Shown here piece after piece: positions 35,560 to 47,900 of a stretch of DNA of 64,000 nucleotides. Within the stretch, counting starts at the first letter, position 1. Every line of letters starts with the position of its first letter. The notes under the pieces were generated by a model, which searched no databases, was not told the DNA's origin, and saw nothing but the letters and a program-made list of their open reading frames with translations. Source of the stretch: Lasiosphaeria ovina (taxonomy: Eukaryota; Ascomycota; Sordariomycetes; Sordariales; Lasiosphaeriaceae); NCBI GenBank assembly GCA_033439765.1, contig JAULSN010000001.1:3844001-3908000 (forward strand), written 5' to 3'. The translations under genes were made by a program, and so were the position numbers.

Positions 35560-37162
35560 ATGTCCGCCCATGTTGAGGTTGTTTCGAGCGACTTTCGCCG
35601 AGTCAAGGTCAAGGTTTCTCCTGGCACTCATCTGGTTGATGTTCTCACCGAGGCTTGCAAGAAACTGAACTTGAACGCCGACAAGTACTTGTTCAAGTGC
35701 GTCACCGTGGTTGCCTTTTCCGGCGGTGCAACACCCCCATAGACTAACTGGAGACTATAGACACAAGCAGAAGGCTGTCGACTTGTCCGCACCCTTCCGA
35801 ACATCAGGTCTCGTTACTGGTGCCAAACTGGAGCTTGTCCTGAAGTCCAGCAGTCCCTCTGTCGTTTCGATAGCACTCGATGTTGTGGGCCGCAGGCTCA
35901 CTAAGAAGCTACCAAGTCATATGACATTGTGGCAGGTGATGCGGCAGTTTGAGACCGCGGAAAAGGACCTGAATATCACAGGGAGAGGCTCGCCAAAGCC
36001 AAACAGTGGGAACAGCGGCAGTGGTCAGCTGTACTACGAGGCCCCAGTCGTCAATATCTTAGGCAAGGAGTATTCTGCTCTAGAGGATTTACAGAAGACG
36101 CTGTCACAATGTGGAATAAACTCGGGCAGTATCGTGCTCAGGGTTGCATTCCGAAACTCGGACAAGACTCTGTATGAGGCGATGGAGGAAATCAGCGGGT
36201 ATCTGAAAGATGTCGCCCCAGTGGAAACCGAGAAGCAGGAAGAGACAACGGCTCCGGCGCTCTCGGTCTCGGAAGGACCTAAACCAGGGGGCGCTCTTGC
36301 TAGACCTATGACACAGCCGGAGGCCGCACCGGCCCCAGAAGCCACAAGCACCGAAGAAACTAAACCAAAAACAACGACTACGGCGACGGAACCGAGTGCG
36401 CCGGTTGAGTCAAGCGCGCCAGCTGAGTCGAATGTGGCGGGCGATGCTATGGATATCGACGAACCCTCGACTACGGCTACCGCTGTTGGCCGTATCCAAC
36501 TAGATGGCGTTTTCTCAGCACCGTCATCCTCTACACCTATCGCGGCTCAAATTTTCGAGGAAGAATCTGTCTACGAGCCCACGATCGCACACGCGCAGCT
36601 CCGCCAGCAACAACTGAACGCGCGTTCTCAAAACACGCGTCTCAAGTCCGATGCCGAGCTGGCTGCTGCCGCAGCTCAAGAGGCTGCGAAGCTTGCCAAG
36701 ATCACCACGGTGCATATCAAAGTCCGCTTCCCCGACCAAACCTCGGCACAGTGGGTCATCGGCCGCGAGGAGACGGGTACTGTGTTCTACGAAGCTGTTC
36801 GGGGCGTCATGGCTCACCCCAACGAGCCCTTTAAGCTTATCATGTCGGGGACCAAGACATTTATCCAGGAAGATGGAAAACCGCTGATCACGAATTACCG
36901 ACTTAAAAGCCACGAACTCCTGAATTTGATGTGGGAGGACGAGGCATCGTCCGAAGCGCGAAATGCAGCGTTCCTCAAGAGTAGCGTCGCAAGCAAGGCA
37001 CAAGCAGTTGTCGTGCCAAAAGTGCCGAAGGAAACGGAGGAGCAGGAGGGCACTGCTGGACCGTCTACCATTCCAGCCAAGTCAGAGAAGAACTCCGGCT
37101 CGGGTTTGGATGGGTTCCCTAAGAAACTGCCCAAGTGGATGAAACTTCCGGGTAGGAAATGA
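35560..37162 (+). CDS. TUG/ASPL-type UBX-domain protein (Ubx4-like)
   Basis: Exons 35560-35696 and 35761-37162 (64-nt intron, GTGCGT..TATAG) encode 512 residues. The N-terminus is a TUG-UBL1 ubiquitin-like domain (VEVVSSDFRRVKVKVSPGTH, LFKHKQKAVDLSAPFRTSGL). A second ubiquitin-like region follows, then a Pro/Thr/Glu-rich linker (about 220-290), an Ala-rich helix, and a UBX domain at roughly 370-455 (VRFPDQTSAQWVIGREETG, FKLIMSGTKTF). UBX proteins of this type are adaptors or disassembly factors of the Cdc48/p97 ATPase. Placement next to a proteasome subunit fits a protein-quality-control role. Confidence 0.9.
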
Positions 37163-37724
37163 GCAGCCTCATGATAATGGAATGTTTCTCAAGCGGATGT
37201 TTTGTCAATAAACGGTAAATCTATGGATTCCCACGCGCTCATAAACCATGCAAATTTCGATGGCGGTTTGAATCCACCTTGCCTCATTCATAACCTTCAC
37301 TACAAGGTCTCGAGCACATTTTAGAGCTAGCGGTGTTGGGGGAAATCGTCGGAATATTTTGTTCGTATTGGATGTCTGGCAGACGGGAAACTGTATAAGA
37401 ACATTGTTTGGACGGGAGTCAAACAGAATTGCGGCCTCTAGGTGGGAGGTGAAATGCTACTCGTGTTTGAGGCTGTTCGGATCATGTATATATATTGCCT
37501 GGGAAAGAAGGCTCACGACCCAGCAGAGCTTGACAAAATGGGCATTTGATGCCAAGTTCATTGCTTTGCCATTATGAAGCTATCTTGCTGCAACATGCAG
37601 AAAGATATTTTCCCCAGAGACCATCCTGATATAATGAGCCCCGAGAGATCCGTGATGAAGCACGCCAAACCATGCGCCCAAAGACCGAGGCAGACCACCG
37701 TTACACCCAAACCACTTACTGCAC
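37163..37724. other. Convergent intergenic region
   Basis: 3' flanks of the UBX and eL36 genes; nothing recognised. Confidence 0.6.
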
Positions 37725-38565
37725 TTAGTGGGCAGCTCTCCGAGACTCGGCGATCACACGCTGGAGCTCCTCAACCTTTGCCTTGGCACGTCCGAAAGTT
37801 CCGAGCTGGGGATTCTATGTTAGCAACAGAAATTCGAGTGGTTGATAAAAATAGCGTACCTTCTTCTTGGAGAACTTGCGCGCGCGCTTGTCCTTGCCGT
37901 TACGGAGCAGCTCGATGACTGGGTTCGAGTTAGAATTGGCTTCGTTTTGGGGAAGGTGGCCCAGAGACTTACCGCGACGCTCATAGGGGGCGAGGCTATT
38001 TGGCGAGGAATCACTCAGTTAGCATCATTCCTTAAAAAAAAACATTTCACATCCAGAGCCCTGGACATGTTCCTCTTCTTGCTGGTATCCCCCCCCCCCT
38101 CGCAATAACCTGCTGTATTCCATGAAACCGAGGGGGAGGTTAGACTCTAATGGTCGGATAGGGCAGTGCTACAACGTAGCATCTCGATCATGCTTCAATT
38201 GCACCCTTCGTATTTCCAGACATGTAGCAGCAGAAGGGAATGAAGAAAATCTTGTACTCACCCAGCGACCTCCTTGACGATGCCGCGCACAAACTGGGTG
38301 CGCTTGCTGAGGTGGCCCTTGGTCCGGGACACTCTGGGCTTGGAAACGCGAGCGGTGGTTTGCTATATTTGCGCAAAAGCAAGTGTTCCCCTGGTCAGCG
38401 TACAATTCTTCCTCTCCCCAAGGAAAAAGTCCATCATCTGCAATGCCGTGTGGATATTTTTCTTTTTCAAGGCGGCGGCGAAGCAGAGATCCTCCACGAG
38501 GTGAGACGTACGTGACCCTTCTTGAGGCCAACGGCGAGGCCGGTCTTGGGAGCTTCCTTGGCCAT
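37725..38565 (-). CDS. rpl36: 60S ribosomal protein eL36
   Basis: Five exons, 38565-38512, 38362-38262, 37995-37973, 37918-37860 and 37805-37725, encode 105 residues. The product reads MAKEAPKTGLAVGLKKGH, then QTTARVSKPRVSRTKGHLSK, RTQFVRGIVKEVAG, LAPYERR, VIELLRNGKDKRARKFSKKK and LGTFGRAKAKVEELQRVI, an almost standard eL36. Exon 3 is only 23 nt (LAPYERR). Introns are 149, 266, 54 and 54 nt; multi-intron, short-exon structure is common for fungal ribosomal protein genes. eL36 sits on the surface of the large subunit. I looked for a box C/D snoRNA in the 266-nt intron and found no convincing C and D boxes. Confidence 0.95.
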
Positions 38566-39182
38566 TGCGACTGTCGAGATGGTTGACGGAAACGGCGTAG
38601 TGGGCGGTCCGTCGGTGTGGTGGTCGAAAAGTGGTCGTCGTGACTTGAAGAGGGAAAAAAAGTTCGAGAATATCGACGAACTATTTTCTGGCTGCCGAAA
38701 GTTCTGTGCGAGTGGCTGGAGAGGGTGGGGTAGCCAATCCAGAAACGGGACGTGGCTGATGAGCCGCTGTGGCTTACCAAGTTTTCAGGTCCCCACTCTT
38801 TCCTTCCCATCTTGCCCTAGGCTTTCTCCAGCTTTCGATCCAATCAGTGCTGCGAATGCCTGCTCAGTGTTGAGTCCTGCGAGAGGAAGAACCAAACACT
38901 CAATTCCCCAACAACCGAACACGGAGTGCTCCGTTCGTAGGGTTCAGTCCCTTTCTTCGTGATTCCAATTATACCAGAAACACGAAGCTCCTACTTTGTG
39001 CAAACTCTTTCTCTCAATCGACAGCTCTGACTGATCATTTTCGCACAATGATCTCAAGGGTCTAAACCAATACTACGGACAACCAAAGGATGCATCAACT
39101 TGTAGTCCACTAGAATTTATACTATCTTTTATAATAACCCGTAATCCCGCAGGCGCCTTTATCATCTATCGTATTATTTTTC
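38566..39182. other. Intergenic region, eL36 promoter and MFS 3' flank
   Basis: Contains the eL36 promoter; AT-rich toward 39100-39180. No gene. Confidence 0.55.
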
Positions 39183-41140
39183 CTACTCTAGCTTCAAGCC
39201 GATTTTCCCAACTCCACGCAACCCCGAGGCACTGACCACACATGCAAGCGCCTGCAGGCCAACACAAACCCAGAAGACGGCTTGATATCCAGGCAGTATA
39301 GCTTCCGATGATTCTTTGTCTTGATATGGCGAGTTCACCGTCACTCTAGACGAGGTAATGGCCATGATCGTGAGACCAAGCGACCAGCCAAACTGGGCGA
39401 TTGTGTTGAACACTGCACCGGCGAGCGCTTGCGTGCTGGCTGGGAATGCGTCCGTAATGATCAGATTCGCCACAGTGAAGATGACTATTATCGCAATGTC
39501 AGCAAGTGATCGGCTCGTACCAGTCGAAACAGGGAGACTACCATCGACGTTGAACGGGCAGAGCAATACAGCCCAAAATGAGCCGATCCAGTAGCCCGAA
39601 GCCGGGTTGATCAGAGCCATGAGGAGTGGCGAGACGACGGTCAGGATCGAAGTTACCGTGATGAGATGGCTGACGTGGACTTTGTGCACAAACAGGCCTG
39701 TGCAGAGGTTCAAGAGCACCCCGGCGGCGATTTCTGGGAGAAATCGGATGGCCGCTTCGAGCCCCGACAGATGTTGGACTTTCTGAAAACTAAGTGCGAG
39801 AGTGTCAGAAATGTGCCGGGCATTAAAGAGAGGCGGGATATACTGACTAAAGACTAATAAAGTATTCCAGGCTGTTCAGGACTGCGTACGATAATAGTAC
39901 CAGGACGCATATTATCGAGAAAGACTTGTTCCGCCACAGTGAATTCGGGATGAGCGGCGTTCTTCCTGACTTCTCTCGATAGCTCATCCAAAATACGAAA
40001 CCGACCGAGGCGCAGCCAGAAAGCAGCAGCAGGGCGATGTTTTCCGGCCGCTTGATGTTGTACAGATCCCCAGTGAGAATCCTGCGCAGTAGTCAGCCAC
40101 CAGCAGGAACAAAGAGCATCGGGTGTCTTGGGCACATACGCAAATATATACGAGGATATGCCCAACGCGGCGGAGGCAAGTCCGGCACCGATCCAGTCAA
40201 TCTCTCGTCCGGCCCGCCTCCACGCTTGCGCCTCCTGGGGCTTGTCCTTCGGAAGCAGCCAGATACTCAACACGAACAGCAAAGCCATCAGCCCAGCTGT
40301 AAAGTAGAATGAGAAGCGCCAGCCCAAGGTAGTGTCGACAATCACGCCGCCAAAAACCAGCCCCACGGCGAAGCCGAGCGGTTGGCTAAGACCGATGCAG
40401 GCAAAGCCGACATTTCGCTGAGGGCCGGGGACAAAGTTGTTGGTCAAGATGCTCACAGCGGTCGGAAGGCAGAGGGAATTTGCCACGCCTTGGAATGCCC
40501 GGAAGAGGATGAGCTGTATGCCAGTACGGGCGAGGCCAGCCGCAAGTGTGAAAGCCGCGAGGAAGATGCAGCCAACCAGGTTGACCTTGCGGTTTCCGAC
40601 AAAGTCAGCAATGGTGCCAGCCAATACCAGACAAGATGCACTCGCGAGCCTGTGACGGGGTGATATTAGCAAGAGATGACGGCAAGACCTGGCATCAAGG
40701 GGCTTTTACGGATGGACAGAGGCGGGCCTAGTGATCAATGCCAGTTAGCACGGGCCGCATCAGACTGGGTAAGTGGGTGGTGCATACCAAAGAAGCAGGT
40801 GAGGCGGCAAGTCGAGATCCAGAGCGATGGTTGGCAGGGCAATAGTGACGAGGCCGCTGCTTATACTACCGACAAACGTGATGCCTGTAAGAGTGACAAT
40901 GACCCAGGCCGCAGTCGCAGAGGAGGTAATCGGGACAGGAGGTTCGACTGTCTCAGCGAGCCGCGGCTTTGAGTCGGATAGTGTCGGAGGGGTGACATGG
41001 TTGCTTCTCGTGGGTGAAGTATGCCGATGACGAGCCCACGGCGCCTTCGTCCTGTTGGGTCTTCTAGCCTCCTCCACAACGAAACTACTTGCAGGCGTGA
41101 CGCCAGCCGTCTGGGCTGTGATGACGGCCGTCTCAGACAT
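39183..41140 (-). CDS. Major facilitator superfamily transporter (14-TM, DHA2-like)
   Basis: Five exons, 41140-40788, 40649-40140, 40081-39848, 39789-39542 and 39484-39183, encode 548 residues. Family segments: IALPTIALDLDLPPHLLLWL (TM1-2), LAGTIADFVGNRKVNLVG (loop 2-3 motif A equivalent), LFRAFQGVANSLCLPTAVSI, LSQPLGFAVGLVFGGVIVDT (motif C region), GWRFSFYFTAGLMALLFVLS, and PLIPNSLWRNKSFSIICVLV. Exon 4 after a GTCAGT donor restores SLYFQKVQHLSGLEAAIRFL, expected for this family. The substrate is unknown; such proton-driven exporters often handle drugs or secondary metabolites, but no biosynthetic genes adjoin it. All four later introns are 57-58 nt except the first (138 nt). It marks the left border of the accessory part of the window. 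Confidence 0.88.
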
Positions 41141-42207
41141 CGTGGCTATCGTTCTTTTGCTCAAACTCGCGGTCTCATTGGGTTTGCAGACACAACTGTG
41201 CAATGTTTACTAAATAAGAGAGATCGTCTCAACGCTAGGTATTTATATCGAGGTTACCCAAGGTATCTAATGAACGGATTTCAACAAGTAACCCCGAGAT
41301 GGGTGGATTGGGTTTCTCGTAAACCCGCGGATGCTTCAAATCGCAGGCCTTCAAATACGCCTTGACGACCCCATCAAGTACGCCCTAAGGAGTACATACA
41401 TATTATGCGAATCTCCATAATGGAAACAACTCGCCAGTCCTTATTGGGCAAGGCACCCAGCCTAGGCCCTATTTGGTTGAAGGTGTATGAATGGGGAAAA
41501 AAAAATTAAGCGGGCCACACTGGTCTAAGAGAGCCGAGACTATGCCCGTTGACCTTCGCGCCAGGGGTAGAGTAATAGGCAAGGAGAGGTTAGGTACATA
41601 TAGCTTAACCCTTGAACTTCTGTCTTTGGAAGGGCCACAATTCTGTCAAGGGGTAAAGTGATATGTGAGAGAGGTTACACACAACCCTGTCTCTCTGCCT
41701 TCAGGCCAAGGGGTGAAGTAACGGGCGAAGGCGGGAAACCACGCTCATGGTTCTGCCTCCGGGCTTGTTACTTTATTACTTTCTCTCGCCATCCCTCTTC
41801 TTCACTAACAATCCCCCGGAAGTTAACTTTGTCTCAAAGTCTCTATACATCCAACATCGTGGATTTTTGAGTCCCCGCTTAGGAGCGCAGTTAATGGCTG
41901 TGTCCTGAATAATTTGCGCGGTACTATCCCTCAGCTCAAAGATGAGTGATTGAGGCAGGTGTGGCTTTGGAAGGGAGCACTACCTAGGTAGTAAAGGGGG
42001 TTGGGGTAAATTCACGATGGATTTTCAGTAATCATGTTTAAGGAGTTTTACATTGGGTCACTGCTCAACAGCCATGGAGTGAAAAAAAAAAAGGCTTGAT
42101 TGGATTTCTCTGTCTGTTTTACACATTTACAAAACATAACTAACTAGGTATGGTATGGCACCCTGTGTGACGCGGGCATGATTTCTGTTGTCTGGGCAAC
42201 AAACACA
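41141..42207. other. Intergenic region
   Basis: No gene recognised. Purine-rich stretches and A runs (about 41499-41508 and 42084-42094) and repeated CTACCTAGGTAG-like words occur here. Confidence 0.55.
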
Positions 42208-42606
42208 TCAATAAGGTTCATTGTCCACCTCCGCCTTGCACCATTCGTTGGGATCCTCCTCGAGCAGCAGCAGGGCCGGGTGCAGGTTCTTGGTGTTGGC
42301 AACGATGAGGGCGTCCTTGGTCAGCCTGAGCTCCTCTCTGGCGATCCTGAGCTCCTCCTTGACCTCCCTGAGACTCTTCTTGAGCCCGTTGGCCTCGCGG
42401 ATCAGCTCGCAGACCCTCTCTCTCGCCTTTTTCAGAAACGGCTCCAGCTCGCTGCGGAGCTCCACGGCGACATCCCGCGTCGTCTTGTAGGCATTGCTGA
42501 GTTGCTCCGTGTGGAGACCGCCGTCAATCTTGATCGCCTTGGACTTGTAGACGGGCGGCTTGGAGTCTGGGTAGGGGAACTTTAGGGTGAGAGTTTTGGT
42601 TGCCAT
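42208..42606 (-). CDS. Hypothetical coiled-coil protein, 132 aa
   Basis: Single-exon frame with an ATG at 42606 and no family I recognise. After a short N-terminal part (MATKTLTLKFPYPDSKPPVY) a charged heptad coiled coil spans about residues 46-105 (LRSELEPFLKKARERVCELI, LKKSLREVKEELRIAREELR). No signal peptide or membrane segment. Codon use and lack of stops argue for a real gene; no homology evidence. It is one of two small coiled-coil genes on the same strand just upstream of the NLR cluster. Confidence 0.5.
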   Translation of the reverse strand: MATKTLTLKFPYPDSKPPVYKSKAIKIDGGLHTEQLSNAYKTTRDVAVELRSELEPFLKKARERVCELIREANGLKKSLREVKEELRIAREELRLTKDALIVANTKNLHPALLLLEEDPNEWCKAEVDNEPY

Positions 42607-43797
42607 CTTGTTTTGGGTCCTATCTACCGGGACATCAGTGCCCGCCCCTTTCTGGTGTAGCCTTGGGGGGGGGGATGGGGGCTGGCTTTCTTGTGAGGGA
42701 CATACCTACCGTATTTTTGACCACCGGGGCGGGTACGATGATGTTTGGAGGATTTTGTCGTCGAATCTAGGTACCTAACTTCTTCGGATATGAGTCGACT
42801 CCCCGTCACCCGAGCCAAGATGTGCCCGGCAGAAGGACATCGACAACAGTGTCGATAGGTAGGTAGGTGCCCCTTTAATGGTTTGACAAGCTCGATACAC
42901 ACCATTGGGTGCTACTACCTCGGCTACTTCCTATAAGCGGAAGAGCCAAACAGAGCTGCGGAATGCATTCGTGCCCAATCTCTACATGCGCTCTGGAGTC
43001 CGAATGTCCAGTCGTCGTTGTGTGCTAGCCCCAGGTGCAGAGCTTCCCACTCAGCGACCTATTGGTTTCCTTCTTTCTGTCCCTATGATGCTGCTTTTGT
43101 CTGCTTTGGGGTTGGATCTGCTTTCTTGTGCAGTGGGTGGCCAATTACGGACAGCACCATTCACAACACTAGTCAAAACTCACCGTTCGGAAAGAAACGA
43201 CCCATGATTCGATAAGGAAGACCTACCACCACACTTATGGGAGAAAGAAGAAAAAAACACCTAGCCGCGGTGAGCGCACAAGACGCATTCGAAGGAAGAG
43301 AAAATCGTCAAGTATCTTCATATTACTGGTAGCACGTGGGGCTGCAGCGTGGGGGACCACTGCGTACTTGTACATGTATATACCTACATATCTCAAAGAC
43401 TGCGCTAACTAGACTGTAGGCGGGTCGCAGTTGTTTATAGTGCGTTGTGGCAGTTTGAACAATAGCCTAGTCCTTTGCTCGTTTGCGTGAGGCTTCCAGT
43501 TGTTGAACTCACCCTCCCAGTTAGTATAGGTGCTCAATAGGTAGGTATGCACGGCAATGCCAACACACGCTTTCTCGATGCCGCAGCGTTCGAAACAGAA
43601 TTTCAGTATTCTTTCCTCCCTCCCGGCTCTATAACAGATGAGATCTCTGCTTCGCCCAATCTCGCAGGTCCGATTCCCCAACCAAGACTAGAGCACTGTT
43701 GATGTTGTTCAAGCTGAAGAGATGTTTGGGAACCTGCAGGTTCGGCAAGCGGAGTCCCCTTTGCAAGCTAATAGGTTCTTGGTGTCGGCGGTCCTCA
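42607..43797. other. Intergenic region with TAGG repeats
   Basis: No gene recognised. Contains a G run at 42664-42672 and a TAGG tandem at 42855-42867. Confidence 0.55.
42855..42867. repeat. TAGG tetranucleotide repeat
   Basis: Three units (ATAGGTAGGTAGG). Similar tracts recur at 50371-50388 and 50957-50975. Confidence 0.8.
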
Positions 43798-44343
43798 TCA
43801 TACGGAGTTTGACCGAGCTCTCCCCTTTGGATGCCTGAGCCTGTCTTCGAGTTCGACGACCTTGTCCTCCAAGTTTTTCTCCATGGCCGTCCGAGGCTTC
43901 CACCTGGGATGCGTAATGTCCTCGACCGGTACGCTGCTCCTCAGCTGCAACTGGAGCTTCCACAAGTCCTCTTCCAGGTCCCTGCACTGGTATCCCAACT
44001 CCCAGTTCTTGGACTTTTCTTTGATGAGCGCCTCGTCAAAGTATTTCCCTAGCGCAGTCACGGCTTGTGAGGAGAGCTCAGGGGGTGCTATGAGTGACAC
44101 GGCTTCCTTGAGCAGCTGGTCGAGGCCGTAGATGTCCTCGATCAGGTCCCTGCGCTCGTATTCGACCTCCCATGCGATGGACGCGATATCCCGGATTGAT
44201 AGTTCTAGCTTGGCTAAGAGGCATAAGATCTTGCTGGCCCTGCGTTCGAGGTCAAAGCCGAGACTGAGGGGGTGGTCATCGCCGGGCCTGTGATTGCTGC
44301 CGTGCAGAGCTGGCACCCGAAGCCGTTGCGTTTCTGCTTTCAT
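43798..44343 (-). CDS. Hypothetical helical protein with internal duplication, 181 aa
   Basis: Single-exon frame from the ATG at 44343; family not recognised. Predicted to be mostly helical and cytosolic. Two copies of a motif, WE[VL]xYxxRDLxED[IL], start at Trp58 and Trp114 (WEVEYERRDLIEDIYGLDQL and WELGYQCRDLEEDLWKLQLQ), 56 residues apart, so the central part arose by duplication. The C-terminus has a short coiled coil (MEKNLEDKVVELEDRL) and a basic tail. Neighbour of another orphan coiled-coil gene and 0.6 kb from the NLR-type gene, which is transcribed away from it. Could be a lineage-specific gene; no functional call. Confidence 0.5.
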   Translation of the reverse strand: MKAETQRLRVPALHGSNHRPGDDHPLSLGFDLERRASKILCLLAKLELSIRDIASIAWEVEYERRDLIEDIYGLDQLLKEAVSLIAPPELSSQAVTALGKYFDEALIKEKSKNWELGYQCRDLEEDLWKLQLQLRSSVPVEDITHPRWKPRTAMEKNLEDKVVELEDRLRHPKGRARSNSV

Positions 44344-44944
44344 GTTTATATATCAAAATTGTGTGACAGATGAAGCAGTATCTGTCCCAGGCTTGTCCCG
44401 GGATAGGTGCGTCCGACTGACGCGCTGAGAAATACTAAACGTTGGGTAAAGGGAAGTTAGAAATGCTGCATGTTTGGTGTATGTCGTAAATACCTAGGGT
44501 ATGTATGTATGTATGTAGCGTTGCCGCTTAGGATGCCTTCTGAAGTCTTCTGAAAAGTCTACATTGCCTCATTCATCTGAGTGGTGGCGAGGGGGTGCAG
44601 ACGTGTGAAGCTTCTCACCAACCACGGGCACAAAACACAGCGCATTTGGGCACCTATCAAGGTACCTAGGGCCAACACTCGTACTGTCACCTATTGGATG
44701 GATGCCATTGGCTGCTAGGTCCCTACCGTAGGTAAGGTAGGAAATGGTCCGTCATGGTGGCGTGGGCTACGAAACGAACCTGCCCGCCATGGAGCAACGG
44801 ATGCGGGTGGTGCAACCTAATACGGAAGGCACGTTTGTCTAGGTGTTTAGCAACTTCCATGACGGGAACGGCGTCCCAAATCCAAAGCTGTGCGCAAAAC
44901 ATTTCCAAACCATCCAGGCATCACTAACCTCCAAGCCAAGCCCC
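44344..44944. other. Divergent intergenic region
   Basis: Separates the orphan helical protein from the NLR gene. Contains a GTAT microsatellite and several CCTAGG/TAGGT words. Confidence 0.55.
44499..44517. repeat. (GTAT)n microsatellite
   Basis: Four and a half GTAT units. Confidence 0.85.
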
Positions 44945-47900
44945 ATGGAAGGGGAGGAGAACGGGAGGCGAGAGCCTTCAAGGCGAGGCAGTCGTACACC
45001 TTCCCATCGGTTGGCCGAGGATCAGCATTCACAGCTATTCTTGCTCTATCCTGCGAATGGTGCGGCAAATGCAGTTGTTGAGTATGCCCGCCCTAGGGGC
45101 TCGCAGTCCCCCTTTGCGCCTTAAGTTGCTGATGCCTAGGTAACGATCCACAGTATCGTCCTAGTGGCAGGTCTCGGGGGAGATTACATCGGGACGTGGA
45201 GAGCAAGCGACGACACGGTATGGCCTAGAGACCTGCTCCCGGAAAGAATCCCGAACATACGGGTTCTATCCTTTCACTACAATACCACCATTCAGGGCAC
45301 AACAAGCAGAGCCAAAATTACCGACCACGCAGTTCAGTTGCTCGATGCCTTATTTCTAGACCGCAAGACAGACGTTGAAGCTGAAACTAGGCCCATCATC
45401 TTCGTCGGCCACAGCTTGGGCGGCATGCTCATCAAAAAGGTGTGTGGGGAGGTCTACTTGACTCGGAATTAAACGCATTATCCCATGTAGCGACCACAGT
45501 CTAATAGCATATGTACTCACAAGGCAATTCATGAAGCCCACAAACTTCCGAGATACGCAGGCTTGTGGGACGCAACCCGTGGAGTTGTAGGTCGACAACT
45601 GCCCCCTGTTAGAACGGAGATGCGGTATTGACAACCTAGTCCAGATGTTCTTCGCAACTCCGCATCACGGCATGAGCAGTCTGTCGTGGAGAAACTTCGC
45701 ATCCGCCGTGCTGTGCTTAAATGCGCCGTCCCCAGATGTTCCACCGACGAAAAAGATGCTAAACGACCTCGCGCTCAACACCGACACTCTTCTGAGCCTG
45801 ACTGATGACTTCCGCCCCTTGCAGCAGGAACTTGCGTTTGCAAATTATTACGAAGGTACCAAGATGAAAGGGCCAGGCCGTGTCGTGAGTCGTCAAATGT
45901 CCTTCATGCTTCCAGGCCCGGCCTTTTTTCTGTCTCTATTTCTTATTTTCTTGGCACCTTCTGCCCTTTTGAGGTAAATAAATCCCTAGCTAACCCCAGA
46001 GCCGCTGCCTTTGCCTGGTTCCGTACCTACCTAGTTGGTAGACAAGAGTCACGGATGGATGGACGCCCCAAAGAAACGGGAATTACTAATGGAAGGCGAT
46101 CACATTGGGATATGCAGGTTTGGGAAACACAGAAATTATAAGAGCGCCTTTGGCATAGTATCGGGACATATGAAATTCTTGATTGAGCAATCGCCTAAAG
46201 CAATTGGTTTGGATCGACCCCTCCACTCGCTCTACCTAGTTACCTAGGTACATACTTTGGCTGCTGACTATCAGCTTTTTCATAGACCAGATCGACGGGG
46301 ACGCGAGGATGGCGCTACACTCACTATGTCCCACCGGGTTCCATGGGTATTTCATGGCCAAGAAGGCCACCGAGGGAACTTGTGAGTGGATTAGCGAACG
46401 GCACGAGTTCCAAGAATGGCTGGGAGACGAGAACGACAAGCAGATGCTGTGGATCCAAGGGCCACCAGCTTGCGGTAAAACCTATCTTGCCAGGCACATC
46501 ATCACCGAGCTCGCCCCCGCGGCGAACAAGGAGGTGTCACATTGCTTCCTGAGCGATCTAGTCCCAGGACGCGGGAACATTGCGTCGCTGCTGCGAGCTA
46601 CACTACACCATGCATTGCGGCGCGAACCCACACTGACCACCGAATTCCTCGTCCCGCCCTTTCTCGAGGCAACCAAGAGCAAAACAGCCCAAGTTGGTGA
46701 TGATGAGATTTGGACGCGATGGAGACTCATACCCATGTGGCCCGAGGCTGTGGCCAAGGTCTTGTCCTGCCGTCCATTGACCTTTGTCGTTGATGGATTC
46801 GACCAGATGGACACGGGCTGCCAGCAAGACTTTCTTGACTGCCTTGCCATCTGCAGGGCCAAGGCTGCCCCAGACGACATAAAGCGGCTGCGGTTACTTC
46901 TACTCTCATCGTCCAAGGACGAAGAGGAGAAGCCAGCACTGGTAGGGCAAGCAGACTTTCGGGTCTACGAAATCACCCCCGAGGACACCTTACCGGACAT
47001 GGTCAAAACCGTCATGGAAAAACTGGACATGAGCCATGAAAAGCTAGATGGCGAGAATAAGACGGAAGTCGAAGCAGTAAGAAAAGAGATCTGCGAGGCC
47101 GTCCTAAAACATTCCGGGGGCTCGTACCTACAGGCCGCCAAGGCGACAGACGTGCTGGCGAGGGATCACAAGACCAACAGTGTGGACGTTGCCCGAAACC
47201 ACCTCGAGCACGTACCACGGGATGAGGTGGCTTTCTACAGGCAGATTCTGAATGAGATGCTCGGAAAAGGCGTGAGCCCAATCCTCCTCAAGCACGTCCT
47301 GCGGTGGGCTGTTTTCCAGCTAGAAGAGCTGAGGGAGCCCGAGATGTACATTGCTGTGGCCGTAGGCATGACGATGGACCAGAGCCCAGGACAACGTATC
47401 ACCACCCGGAAGCTAGAAAAACTGCAACCAGAGGAGATTAAAACTGCTGTACATACCCACTGTCAACAAGTCGTTGAGCTTGGCGAGGGGAACCTCCAGG
47501 TCACTCACTGGGGTGTCAGGGAATGCCTGACGACAAGACACGGCGAACTACTCCACCCGGGGCTGGCTTATATGGAAGAGCGGCCATCCCACGCAGTCCT
47601 CGCCAGCATTTGCATTGCCTACCTGACGCTACCATACTTTGGGCATGCCGGCAGCCCGCCCGAAGGTGAAAGACAGGACCTGTGGAAATCGAAAGTTCGC
47701 CGGCGGATCAGGGACTACCCATTCGTCCGGTATGCCTCCCTTAATTGGTTCAAACACCTCAATGTTGCCGAAGGATCCCCGCTACAGGAAAGTTATCAGC
47801 AGGTACACGAGTATCAAGAACTGCTGCAAGACAGCTCGACGGAATACGCGAAATGCTGGACCGAGGTCTGGTGGTTCCTAACTAAGGGCGTCGGAGGAGA

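Noticed and set aside
37996..38261. Possible intronic snoRNA in the eL36 gene
   Set aside because: No C box (RTGATGA) paired with a D box at a proper distance.
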